Assembly: GCA_030673895.1 (NCBI GenBank)
Contig: JAUTCR010000059.1
Span: 1 to 64,000, forward strand
DNA length: 64,000 nucleotides
Direction of reading: 5' to 3'
DNA from: Verrucomicrobiota bacterium JB023
Lineage (GTDB): Bacteria; Verrucomicrobiota; Verrucomicrobiia; Verrucomicrobiales; Akkermansiaceae
The notes under the pieces were generated by a model. That model saw only the letters and a program-made list of their open reading frames with translations, was not told the origin of the DNA and did not search any database. Positions 38,984 through 47,798 of this stretch are shown here, one piece after another (positions within the stretch are counted from its first letter, which is position 1; each line of letters starts with the position of its first letter). A program made the position numbers and the translations under genes.

Positions 38984-39052
38984 AAAAAAAACCGGAGCCA
39001 GCTCGCCTAGTCATGCCCACACAAACATGTCCTGCCGCGAGCCGGTCTCCGG
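38984..39052 (-). terminator. Strong terminator/attenuator hairpin directly before the TPR gene
   Basis: On the minus strand, CCGGAG-a-CCGGCTCGC pairs with GCGAGCTGG-CTCCGG (15 bp, one bulge and one G-U pair) around a 30-base loop. It runs into eight U residues that end four bases before the TPR ATG. The position between the DUF4331 and TPR genes would end the upstream transcript or act as a leader attenuator. Confidence 0.8.
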
Positions 39053-39077
39053 CGTCTATTCGCTATTTCCTATCCTG

Positions 39078-40529
39078 TTAAGGTGCCATGCGCTGGGTCA
39101 CTGTTGTTCCCGCGTGGGGAGTGCCTAAGTAAGGGAAAACGGTGTTGTACAGCTGATCGTTCGAATCGATGTTGTCACCTACTACGGTAATCGTTTCGTA
39201 GGTAGGGCCACTGGCAATTGCTGACAGGGCAATGTCGACAACGTCATCGCCGATGCGTCGACCATTGGGCCAGCCCGCCACGTCACCACCAACCACGCTC
39301 AAGCGATTGAATCCCTCTTGCCCGGGAAGAGCAACTGGTCCTGTCGTCGTATCAACCCGGATCACATCCGGGATGAAGATGGCGGCCAAGTCAGCTCGCT
39401 CCGTCCCGACGAGAGGCTCGTCGCCTTCCACATCGCCGAAGAGGATAATGTTAATCAGAGCGGCGAGCTCAGGATTCTCCGCATAGGTGCTGAACTGAGC
39501 GTCAGTCGTCGGTGGAAGCATGTTGTAACGGTCCTTGTCCGCGAGAGCGACCAAGACCTCATTGAAAAGAGGATTAGCTAAGCGATTCACCTGCACCCAG
39601 GGACCGCTGTTCACATTGGCCCGTCCGGCATTACGGATCGTATAGCGTCGGCGGCTGACGGAGGCATAGACCCCGACTCCGGTTTGCTCTCCGAGGAGAG
39701 GATTAGTGAAGGTGTAAGTTTGGAGGCTATCGATAGGAATCTGGATAGCATAAGTCAGGACATTGAACCCCTGGAAGCCGTCCACGCCACCACCATCTTG
39801 ACCCAGGCCGTCACTCATGTCTCCGTCGTTATCAACGATGCGAGGATTGAGGAAATCGAAGATACCCGGCGTATCGGCATAGAACCCGTCCTCGCGAGGA
39901 CCAGCCCATACCACGACTCCAGAGTCGAGGGGTGAAATAGCCTCTGCGGTGAGCGGATCGAGACTATCAAAGTCCGTTGCTCCCGATACCGCGTTGCCGT
40001 CTTCATCGTTGTAACCAGGCGTGGTCAAGGCTCCGACATTCGGCGGAGGCACGAGCAGACTACTGCCAATCACAACCCCGTTTTTTCTCACGGTGTAGGT
40101 CTGGGTGTAGTTCTGCTGGGCATCACCAATGGACATGATGGGTCCGGCTGCGGTGCCCAATCCGTAGGAAAGAATGGTATTCGGATTCTTCACCGGTCCC
40201 GACACACTGGAGAAGTCGAAGTCATAGCGGTCGACGACATCACCGGTGTTCGGATTCGTGATATGGATTGTGTAATAGGCATCATCGGCAAATCGTTGCC
40301 AGATGAGTCCGTCACCAGGATCCGAGAATGGTCGGACGCTAACGAGAACGTTAAGAACCTGCTGATTGGGGTTATCATAACGGGTGCCGACGAAGGCGTA
40401 AACATCCGTCAAGTTCGCAGATGGATCCTGCTTGATGAGAGGAGCGTCACTGTGGCTTGATGCGCCAAGAGAGCTCATCCCAATCATCAGGATTCCAGCT
40501 CCGATTATTTGTTGTTTTAATTTTTTCAT
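39078..40529 (-). CDS. DUF4331-family exported protein
   Basis: A 483-residue protein with a signal peptide (MKKLKQQIIGAGILMIGMSSLGA). The DUF4331 N-terminus SSHSDAPLIKQDPSANLTDVYAF is diagnostic. The rest is beta-rich, with repeated NPNTGDVVDRYDFDF-like strands and RTDQ/ERADLAAIFIPDVIRVDT near the C-terminus. The family has no established function and often sits beside TPR and ECF sigma genes, as here. It is preceded by a PEP-CTERM gene 20 bases upstream, so the two are probably co-transcribed. Confidence 0.92.
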   Translation of the reverse strand: MKKLKQQIIGAGILMIGMSSLGASSHSDAPLIKQDPSANLTDVYAFVGTRYDNPNQQVLNVLVSVRPFSDPGDGLIWQRFADDAYYTIHITNPNTGDVVDRYDFDFSSVSGPVKNPNTILSYGLGTAAGPIMSIGDAQQNYTQTYTVRKNGVVIGSSLLVPPPNVGALTTPGYNDEDGNAVSGATDFDSLDPLTAEAISPLDSGVVVWAGPREDGFYADTPGIFDFLNPRIVDNDGDMSDGLGQDGGGVDGFQGFNVLTYAIQIPIDSLQTYTFTNPLLGEQTGVGVYASVSRRRYTIRNAGRANVNSGPWVQVNRLANPLFNEVLVALADKDRYNMLPPTTDAQFSTYAENPELAALINIILFGDVEGDEPLVGTERADLAAIFIPDVIRVDTTTGPVALPGQEGFNRLSVVGGDVAGWPNGRRIGDDVVDIALSAIASGPTYETITVVGDNIDSNDQLYNTVFPYLGTPHAGTTVTQRMAP

Positions 40530-40549
40530 AGGGAGAGTGGGCTGGGAGG

Positions 40550-41056
40550 TTAAGCTTTGCGGCGGCGGCGAAGGAGGGCGAGGCCACCGAGAGCCACGAG
40601 TGCGGCGCTAGTCGGCTCAGGAATTAAATTGACCGTAGAGGTCCCGGAGAATTCTCCGAAGGTATCAGTGAAACCCTGGAAGGATGCGAAGAAGGACGGG
40701 TCAGCCTCCGTCTGGAAAGAGAATCCAGACACAGAGCTACCCGCGACGAAGTTCGACGCTTCCGCATTCAAGTCCAGTGTTCCGAAGCCGGGATCGTAGT
40801 CGATGGTGAAGCCGACCGGACTCATTGCCGTCGAGGGCAATAGGAAGTCATTGACCGGAGCATCCGGGAAGTTGACGTTGATCAAATCGTCTGGGCAATC
40901 GTTGACGACAGTGACGTCATACTGAAAGGAGCCATCCCCGAGAGTGAGATAGTCGATATTCACCAAAACGGTTGAGGCTGATACGGTTCCTGCAGCCAGC
41001 AAGCCGAGGAAAGCGGGAGCGAGCCGCTTGGTGAGGATAGGAGGTGTGAATTTCAT
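40550..41056 (-). CDS. Small PEP-CTERM secreted protein
   Basis: A 168-residue protein with a signal peptide (TKRLAPAFLGLLAAGTVSAS), a beta-rich core, and the C-terminal tag NLIPEPTSAALVALGGLALLRRRRK for exosortase sorting. The core (DYLTLGDGSFQYDVTVVNDCPDDLINVNF...) has no recognised domain. It is probably first in the operon with the DUF4331 gene; its function is unknown, and a surface or matrix role is inferred from the tag. Confidence 0.87.
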   Translation of the reverse strand: MKFTPPILTKRLAPAFLGLLAAGTVSASTVLVNIDYLTLGDGSFQYDVTVVNDCPDDLINVNFPDAPVNDFLLPSTAMSPVGFTIDYDPGFGTLDLNAEASNFVAGSSVSGFSFQTEADPSFFASFQGFTDTFGEFSGTSTVNLIPEPTSAALVALGGLALLRRRRKA

Positions 41057-41189
41057 GGTAATTTCGGTTCGGGAGGGCTGGGTGACCAGCCACTAACCAA
41101 GCAACGAGGGCCATCGGAAGACGGATGCAGGAAACTCAATTTTTCTGGCTCAGGCTCGACAGCCAGCGGCAATTCTTTAAACCGTGCCG

Positions 41190-42497
41190 ATGCGGATCGG
41201 CCTTGCCCTAGCAATTGCTTTATCACCCAACCTCTCGTTGGCGGAGGGGGTACTGCGCCCCTACACTGGTGCGCAATCAGCAGGAAGCGCCGGAGCCCGG
41301 GCAGGAACCTCGCATGATCCTCTCGCCAACCCATTGACCAACCCGGCGGCCCTAACCCTCGGAACGGGAACCGAATGGGTGGTCTCCTCGACAACGGTGA
41401 TTGGCGACGCCACCTTCGAGCGCGCGGGCCAGAGCTATCATTTGAACGATGGCTGGGGCATCATCCCCGAGGCTGGCATCACCGGGCGCTTCGGTGAGAC
41501 GCCCGTCTGGTGGGGGCTTTCCATCTCCGCAATCAGCGCCCTTCGATCGGACTGGGGCTACCCCGATGTGGCTGGCGGCATTGGCGGAATCAATTACGGA
41601 GAAACCGGGAATGAGAGTCAATTCCTCGCCCTTGCAGGCACCTTTTCCGCCGCACTCAGGGTCAATGAGCAGCTCTCGATCGGAGCCAGCCTCTCGGCTG
41701 TTTACAGCGAGGTCGGGTTCGACGCTCCCTTTATCTTCCAGACCAATCCTGCTCTCGCTAATGCCAAGGTCGATCTGGACATGGAGACGGATGGCTGGGC
41801 TCCAGCGGTCGTGCTCGGAGTCCTCTGGCAGCCGACAAGTGCCCTCAGCTTTGGAGCTTCGGTTCGACCGGAAATTGTTCTGGAGAACGAAGGCTCCGCT
41901 AAGGCCGACTTTTCCGCGCAGCTTCCTCCTCTGGGTCTCGCCGGCACCGATCCTCTCGCCAGCTACCACGCCGAGTCCCGTAATGTTCTCCCGCTCGAGG
42001 TCGGGGCTGGTGTGACGTGGCAGGCGACAGAAAAGCTCAGCTTATCCAGCTGGCTCGCTTGGACACGATGGAGCGAGGCTTACGATGTCTTCGAGGTCAA
42101 TCTCAGTAAGGGCTCGAATGAAGCAATCAACGGGGCAATCGGCGATTCCCCTTCGGACGGCGTCCCTCTCCGGTGGAAGGATCGGTTCACCCTCTCAATC
42201 GGCGCGGAATATCAGCTTGCGGAGGAATGGGCCATCCGTGCGGGCTGGCAATGGTCGGAATCCCCTATCCCGGAAGACCTCGTCACCCCCTTGAATGCCG
42301 CGATCCTGGACCAAAGCCTTGGCCTGGGAGCCAGTTGGCAAGGCCAATCCGGCTGGTCCGTCGATCTTGCTTACAATTATGACTTCTCGACAGAAGCCCA
42401 TATCACAAACAGTGGCTACAATGCTGGCGAGTATTCCAACAGCTCAGTGGATCTCTCGGCCCACTCGGTAAGTGTGAGCCTGGGGCAACGCTTTTGA
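41190..42497 (+). CDS. FadL/OmpP1-family outer-membrane porin
   Basis: About 435 residues from the ATG at 41190 (a GTG two codons earlier is possible). A signal peptide (MRIGLALAIALSPNLSLAEG) is followed by the TodX/FadL N-terminal signature (GAQSAGSAGARAGTSHDPLANPLTNPAALT). Amphipathic strands then end in HSVSVSLGQRF with a terminal Phe, as expected for a 14-strand barrel. FadL-like porins take up hydrophobic molecules such as fatty acids or hydrocarbons. It is divergent from the PEP-CTERM/DUF4331 operon, with about 130 bases between the starts. Confidence 0.88.
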   Translation: MRIGLALAIALSPNLSLAEGVLRPYTGAQSAGSAGARAGTSHDPLANPLTNPAALTLGTGTEWVVSSTTVIGDATFERAGQSYHLNDGWGIIPEAGITGRFGETPVWWGLSISAISALRSDWGYPDVAGGIGGINYGETGNESQFLALAGTFSAALRVNEQLSIGASLSAVYSEVGFDAPFIFQTNPALANAKVDLDMETDGWAPAVVLGVLWQPTSALSFGASVRPEIVLENEGSAKADFSAQLPPLGLAGTDPLASYHAESRNVLPLEVGAGVTWQATEKLSLSSWLAWTRWSEAYDVFEVNLSKGSNEAINGAIGDSPSDGVPLRWKDRFTLSIGAEYQLAEEWAIRAGWQWSESPIPEDLVTPLNAAILDQSLGLGASWQGQSGWSVDLAYNYDFSTEAHITNSGYNAGEYSNSSVDLSAHSVSVSLGQRF

Positions 42498-42651
42498 ACC
42501 TTTTGCCAATGGCCGGCCTCTCCAGCCGTCGGGGACTTTGGCGAATTGCTGCCGCGAACAGCCGCACCTTAAAAAGCAAAGTAGCCCCCGCCCGGACCAA
42601 CGGACGGAGGCTAATGGATTGCCTGCGGAAATCAAATTTCCACAAGGAGAA

Positions 42652-45600
42652 TTAATTCGTAGCAGCTGGACCACCTTCCACTCTCAAGCGGGCGAAGAGT
42701 TTGTCTTGATCCGTTCCGCTGGTATCTAGCGTGATGACGACCATCTCGAGCGGTGCGCTCAGGCTGGTGACCATTCGGTCTCCCATCTCATTAGGAGTGA
42801 AGACAACCAAGTCGGGCGAGGTCTCAAAGATATCGCTGCCGGCCGGGACCTGCTTCACGCGAGGGTAGCTCAGCGTCAGTTCGCTGCCGTCGGCGGAGAA
42901 ACCGATAGGGTTCTCATCCTTCGCCTCGGGGTCGAGTCCCATCAACCACTCCAAGCCATTGGCAAGGCCGTCTCCCTCGGGGTCATCCTCGGGATCCCGC
43001 ATGTCAACCGGCGTGGCTTCGGTGAAGTTCTCGCTCACCCAGTCTGCATACCGGAGCACGCTCACTTCGAGAGCACCCATGTCGACTCCGCCTCCGATGG
43101 CTCGCATGAAGCCCATTCCCCGCTGATCGGTGGTCAGGCTAGCTGCTGCTGCCGCATCACCTGCGTCAACGACAGGGCTAATATCCGAAGGGCGATGAGT
43201 GGGCGTGAGGCCGCCATTATCAGCCAAGGAAGAAAGCAGCGGGTCCTCACCGACGATGTTGCCATCGACGAGGTCCACGATGCCCGATGCGCCGGACGCA
43301 TTCTCCAGTAAGCTGTTCATAGCGACCACCATTCCTGCAAGATCCGGGCCAAGTTCTGCAGAATTATCGGCAAGAACGGAATTGACCGCACCGAAGGATC
43401 CCGACGCGACGTTCGCTCCTCCACCCGTCATGGCCGAATTGCCAGCCACGGTGACGTGGAGAAGGTTCATGGTTCCGCCCTCGATCTGGATGCCTCCGCC
43501 ATTGGTTGCGGTGTTCCCGGAGAGCGTGGAGTTCGTGACAGTGGTCACGCCATTACCAGCTTGATTGTAGAGTCCTCCTCCGTCTGGCGAGTCGTTGCCG
43601 GTAATCGCCGAAGCAGAAACCGTCAGCGTGCCCGCTCCGGAGTTCCAAAGACCTCCGCCCTCGTTGGCGGCCGAGTTTCCATCGAACCATGATGTCGAGC
43701 TGACGACTTCACCATCTCCCGAGATGTGAATCGCGCCCCCGTTGCCAGGTGCTGCCGAGCCCTCTGGGCCAGCGACGTTACCCCGCATGATGGCAGTGGT
43801 GATCGTCGTTGACGTTCCGCCCGTCACTTCCAGGGCACCGCCCGCGCGATTGGCCATGTTGTTGAGAAGCATCGTGTCACTCAGCTCAAGGGTGCCGCTG
43901 GCATCGCTGAGGATACCTCCACCGCTGCCCGAGGCACCGTCCGCGACGTTGCCCGAGATGACGGAGCCTTCCTCTACGATGAGCGTTCCGCCCGCATTGA
44001 AGAGGCCTCCCCCGCCCTGGTCGGCGGCGTCTCCGCTGGCCACGTTGTTAGTCAGTGAGACTCCGGTCACAGTCATCATGCCGCTTCCATTCCAGAGGCC
44101 TCCGCCTTCTGCTGCGGCCAGGTTCCCTTCGATCATGCCTCCCATGATGGTGGCGTCTCCCGGACCCGTGATGTGGAGCGCACCCCCATTGCCCGGAGAG
44201 GCCGTGGCAGGAGATACCCCCGTATTGTTCGCCATGAAGTCAACATTGGTGAGCATCACCCCGCCATCGGCCCCGGAATTATCTTCAATGCCACCGCCCG
44301 CGCGGTTGCTGACATTCTGGGAAAAGGTCGAGTCGGTGACCGTGAGGGTACTACCGACATCGTTGAGAACACCTCCTCCGCTGCCGGCAGTGCCGTCAGC
44401 AACGTTGAGGGAAAGCATGGAGTTCTTGAGTTCGATGGCGCCTCCCGCATTGAAGAGGGCTCCTCCCCCTTGGTCGGCGGAATCGCCGCTGGCTACGTTC
44501 TCAGACAGGGTCACCCCGTCGACAACCATGAGCCCGGTCCCATTCCAAAGACCGCCACCCTCGGCAGCGGCCAGATTGCCAGAGACCTCGCCCCCGGTGA
44601 CCATGACGTTGCCCACTCCGCTGACGTGGAGACCGCCCCCATTGCCGGGAGCTGCCACCGCGGGTGAGACGCCGACGTTGTTATCATTCAGCGAGACATT
44701 GACCAAGGTGATCGCCGTTCCCTCGCTCAAGGCAGATTGATCCTCAATGCCGCCGCCGGCCCGGTTGGCCACGTTCGAGGTAATGGATGAATCCGTGACG
44801 CTCACGGTTCCATTCGTCAGGTTGAGAATTCCTCCACCACTACCCGCTGTCCCTGAGGCGACATTACCCGAGACAATGACGGATTCCTCGAGAACAAGCG
44901 TCCCGCCATTGTTGAAGAGGCCTCCGCCTCCATCGTGAAGTTCGTCCCCTTGGGCCTCGTTGTTAGAGATTGTTGTGCCGTTCACCGTCAAGGTGCCCGA
45001 GCCATTCCAGAGACCTCCGCCTTCCAGAGCCGCGATGTTGTTGCTTACCATTCCTCCTGTGAAGGTAGCGTCGCCCGGACCGGTGATATGGAGGGCTCCA
45101 CCATTACCAGGGGCAGCTACGGCAGGAGCAGTACCTGCGAGATTGCTATCCATGGTGGTGTCGGTCACCGTCAAGCCCAGGCCTTCGCCCGAGTTATCCT
45201 CGATGCCGCCGCCCGCACGATTGGCTCGGTTACTAGAGATATCGGAGCCAAAAACGGAGACGACGCCGCCAGCGTCATTGAAGATTCCGCCTCCGCTACC
45301 GGAGGCTCCGTCTGCGACATTGTCGACAATCTCAGTGGCATTGGTAATCGTTACCGTTCCACCAGCATTGAAGACACCCCCACCACCTTGGTCCGCAGCG
45401 GCACCGCTGGCGGTATTCATCTCAATCGTCACTCCGTTAATCGTCATCAAGCCGGAGCCATTCCAGAGTCCGCCGCCCTCAGAGGCCGCGACATTGCCGC
45501 TCACCAATCCACCGAGGATGAAGACGTCGCCAGGGCCGCTCACGTGGAGGGCGCCACCGCTTCCCGGTGCTCCAACCGCCGGAGTCACCCCGGCATTATT

Positions 45601-47400
45601 GTCGCTCAAGGTTGTCGCGGTCAGGCTGAGACCAATCTCTTCCCCGGAGAGACCGGAGGCTTCTTCAATCGCTCCGCCCGCCCGATTGGCGAGATTGTTA
45701 GAAAAGGTCGCTCCGGTGATCGTAGCCATCGAACCGGTCGCATTCAGCAAACCGCCTCCGCTGCCGGAGGTGCCCGTCGCGGAGTTGCGAAGAATCATCA
45801 CGGCTCCATCGGTATCGTCGATTTCGAGGACCCCTCCATTGTTGAAGATGCCACCGCCTCCGTCATCGGCCGCATCGCCGAGCGCCACATTATCTGCAAT
45901 GAGAGCGCCTCCGGTTACGGTCATCGTCGACCCGGCCTGATTCCACAGACCACCGCCCTCGCGTGCGGCCTGATTGTATCCGACGAGTCCACCGGACACC
46001 GTGATCATCGCCTCTCCAGACACATGGAAGCCGCCGCCATTCCCGGGAGCAGCCGAGCCATCAGGTCCGGCAATATTACCGTCTTCAGCTTCGTCCCCGC
46101 CCAAGAAGACATTCATGAGCGAGAGACCACCATCAACGAGCTCGATGCCACCACCTGCGCGATTGGCGACGTTGGAAGAAATCTCGACATCAGTCAGCGT
46201 GACCATGCCGTCGGTGCTGAAGATACCTCCACCACTGCCCGAGGCACCGTCGGCCACGTTATCGGCAATCGTACCGCCATCAATGGTCAAGGTGCCTCCG
46301 TTGTTGAAGACACCACCACCCCCATCATCAGCAGCAGGCCCGCTGGCCACGTTGTCCGTGATGCTCGTAAGATTGATCTCCATCAGGCCCGAGCCATTCC
46401 AGAAGGCTCCACCCTCGCGCGCCGCCACATTGGCATCAGCGCTGCAGTTAGAAATTTGCATGGAACCAGAGCCGGTGATGTGGATGGCCCCGCCATTCCC
46501 GGGAGCAGCCGTCGCCATGGGAGACACCCCCGCATTGTTCGCCGTGAAGGTGGCGCCAGTCAGCACGATATCAAAACCTTCCATGCCTCCCGACTGGTCC
46601 TCGATGGCCCCGCCGGCCCGATTAGCCACGTTACTGTCGAAGTCCGTATCGGTCACCAGAAGCTGGCCGCCGGAAGCATTGAAGATTGCGCCGCCACTAC
46701 CCGAAGGACCACTCGCGACATTGCCATCGAAGCTTGAATCGACGATTGTGACGGTTCCTCCGTTATAGAGTCCGCCTCCATCGACAGCTTCGCATCCACT
46801 GACGTCGACATTGCTCAGGGCAACGGTCTCATCACCTGCGATGAGCATGCCTCCGCCATTTCCTGACGAGAGCCCGTTGGCGAGCTCAAAATTCATTAAC
46901 TCAACCACCCGGTTACCTCCGGCAGCGGCCGAGGTATCGATGGAGATGAGACGGGTCATGCCACCACCGTCAAGGACGGCCTGCCCGACCAAGGCATCGA
47001 AAGGGACGCCGCCATCAATGACGACATCATCAGTGATCACCAGCTCGGAACCCAGCGAAATCGAGGGCGGAGCTAGTAGGAAGGAAAGAGGGTCAAATGA
47101 GATAGTATCCCCATCATCGTCCCCTCCGTCAGGTCCATTTAAATTAGCAAGAGCAATGGCCTCGCGCAGTGACAAGCCATCGCCATCTCCTTGCTCGGCA
47201 GCCAAGGTGCCTCCGTCATAAGCCTCGTCGTCGGAGGTGGTCACTTGATAGTCGACCGCATGCAGAGAGCCTGCGGAGACAAGCCCAAGAACGCCGACCA
47301 GGATAGTCCTCATGCTTGAGGGACGGCCATCGAGCCGTGCCTGTCCCGAACCGAGGCGAAGCCGGCCGGGTGAGTGAGTGTTTAGTGATTTGGTTTTCAT
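42652..47400 (-). CDS. Giant secreted beta-helix protein with seven supra-repeats
   Basis: About 1,582 residues from Met 47400; Met 47313 (MRTILVGVLGLVSAGSLHA) is the cleaner signal peptide and an equally possible start. A CSLREA-like N-terminal motif (DGLSLREAIALANLNG) is followed by seven copies of a unit of about 153 residues. Each unit carries NRAGGxxE, GNGGAxHxxG and AAxEGGGLWN coils of a right-handed parallel beta-helix. A choice-of-anchor Q stretch follows (NGGLTPTHRPSDISPVVDAGD...DQRG), then a DPEGDGLANGLEWLMGLDPE C-terminus. It is probably a surface or matrix adhesin or polysaccharide-interacting protein. There is no PEP-CTERM tag. Confidence 0.88.
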   Translation of the reverse strand: MKTKSLNTHSPGRLRLGSGQARLDGRPSSMRTILVGVLGLVSAGSLHAVDYQVTTSDDEAYDGGTLAAEQGDGDGLSLREAIALANLNGPDGGDDDGDTISFDPLSFLLAPPSISLGSELVITDDVVIDGGVPFDALVGQAVLDGGGMTRLISIDTSAAAGGNRVVELMNFELANGLSSGNGGGMLIAGDETVALSNVDVSGCEAVDGGGLYNGGTVTIVDSSFDGNVASGPSGSGGAIFNASGGQLLVTDTDFDSNVANRAGGAIEDQSGGMEGFDIVLTGATFTANNAGVSPMATAAPGNGGAIHITGSGSMQISNCSADANVAAREGGAFWNGSGLMEINLTSITDNVASGPAADDGGGGVFNNGGTLTIDGGTIADNVADGASGSGGGIFSTDGMVTLTDVEISSNVANRAGGGIELVDGGLSLMNVFLGGDEAEDGNIAGPDGSAAPGNGGGFHVSGEAMITVSGGLVGYNQAAREGGGLWNQAGSTMTVTGGALIADNVALGDAADDGGGGIFNNGGVLEIDDTDGAVMILRNSATGTSGSGGGLLNATGSMATITGATFSNNLANRAGGAIEEASGLSGEEIGLSLTATTLSDNNAGVTPAVGAPGSGGALHVSGPGDVFILGGLVSGNVAASEGGGLWNGSGLMTINGVTIEMNTASGAAADQGGGGVFNAGGTVTITNATEIVDNVADGASGSGGGIFNDAGGVVSVFGSDISSNRANRAGGGIEDNSGEGLGLTVTDTTMDSNLAGTAPAVAAPGNGGALHITGPGDATFTGGMVSNNIAALEGGGLWNGSGTLTVNGTTISNNEAQGDELHDGGGGLFNNGGTLVLEESVIVSGNVASGTAGSGGGILNLTNGTVSVTDSSITSNVANRAGGGIEDQSALSEGTAITLVNVSLNDNNVGVSPAVAAPGNGGGLHVSGVGNVMVTGGEVSGNLAAAEGGGLWNGTGLMVVDGVTLSENVASGDSADQGGGALFNAGGAIELKNSMLSLNVADGTAGSGGGVLNDVGSTLTVTDSTFSQNVSNRAGGGIEDNSGADGGVMLTNVDFMANNTGVSPATASPGNGGALHITGPGDATIMGGMIEGNLAAAEGGGLWNGSGMMTVTGVSLTNNVASGDAADQGGGGLFNAGGTLIVEEGSVISGNVADGASGSGGGILSDASGTLELSDTMLLNNMANRAGGALEVTGGTSTTITTAIMRGNVAGPEGSAAPGNGGAIHISGDGEVVSSTSWFDGNSAANEGGGLWNSGAGTLTVSASAITGNDSPDGGGLYNQAGNGVTTVTNSTLSGNTATNGGGIQIEGGTMNLLHVTVAGNSAMTGGGANVASGSFGAVNSVLADNSAELGPDLAGMVVAMNSLLENASGASGIVDLVDGNIVGEDPLLSSLADNGGLTPTHRPSDISPVVDAGDAAAAASLTTDQRGMGFMRAIGGGVDMGALEVSVLRYADWVSENFTEATPVDMRDPEDDPEGDGLANGLEWLMGLDPEAKDENPIGFSADGSELTLSYPRVKQVPAGSDIFETSPDLVVFTPNEMGDRMVTSLSAPLEMVVITLDTSGTDQDKLFARLRVEGGPAATN
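43560..46760 (-). repeat. Seven diverged tandem units of about 460 bp within the beta-helix gene
   Basis: The AAxEGG(G)xWN coil recurs near 43661, 44106, 44561, 45021, 45477, 45957 and 46417, spaced 445-480 bp apart. Each unit also carries one NRAGG and one APG(N/S)GG motif. The copies differ mainly at synonymous and surface positions, which indicates old internal duplication. Confidence 0.85.
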
Positions 47401-47798
47401 AACTTTCGGTGGTTCAGGAATAGAAAAAACCCTCAACGAGCGTTGAGGGTTCGGAGATGAGAAGAGGGATGTGCCCCGGGCTAGTCGGCCCGATAGGAAG
47501 TGTTTGCCTCGGCATTCCTGCGTTCATCATCAAAAGCAACGCCTCCCCCCAGCGACCGGATGCATGAATCTCGTTTTTCTTCTGAAATCGCTCCGTGGCC
47601 CTGTTTCTTTCGAGACCTCGCGGGCAACTGAGGAAACGAGTTGGAGAAATTCTTGAGGATCAGGTGACCCGCTCCTCCCTCAACTAGGTCCGCAAGAGTT
47701 CGCCCGCCCAACGAATCAACCTCACCGGAAAGCCCCATCCTTGCTTTCGGCGCGCTCCCCTGCTTCACTCCGCCGCCTCAAGTAATCGAGCAAAAACT
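47401..47798. other. 398-bp divergent intergenic region
   Basis: It separates the leftward beta-helix gene from rightward glycyl-tRNA synthetase. It contains the leader hairpin at 47424-47451. Just upstream on the minus strand are two small stems (a GGGC/GCCC hairpin near 47476-47493, and AGGAA...TTCCT near 47499-47524). A 95-codon minus frame (47481-47768) has no family and is not called. No T-box motif was seen upstream of the synthetase. Confidence 0.55.
47424..47451 (-). terminator. Terminator-like hairpin in the leader of the beta-helix gene
   Basis: On the minus strand, AACCCTCAACG-CT-CGTTGAGGGTT (perfect 11-bp arms) runs into six U residues, 23 bases before the ATG at 47400. No gene is transcribed leftward just upstream, so it lies in this gene's own leader and may act as an attenuator. 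Confidence 0.75.

Noticed and set aside
44935-46737. 600-codon plus-strand open frame opposite the beta-helix gene (and the 43742-44740 and 45974-46768 frames)
   Set aside because: They are shadows of the repeated Gly/Asn/Thr codons on the minus strand; they have no domain and repeat with the same 460-bp period.
47481-47768. 95-codon minus-strand frame before glycyl-tRNA synthetase
   Set aside because: No family, and it would end inside the apparent structured leader.
47560-47798. T-box leader for glycyl-tRNA synthetase
   Set aside because: No T-box sequence (TGGNACCGCG) or antiterminator was found.
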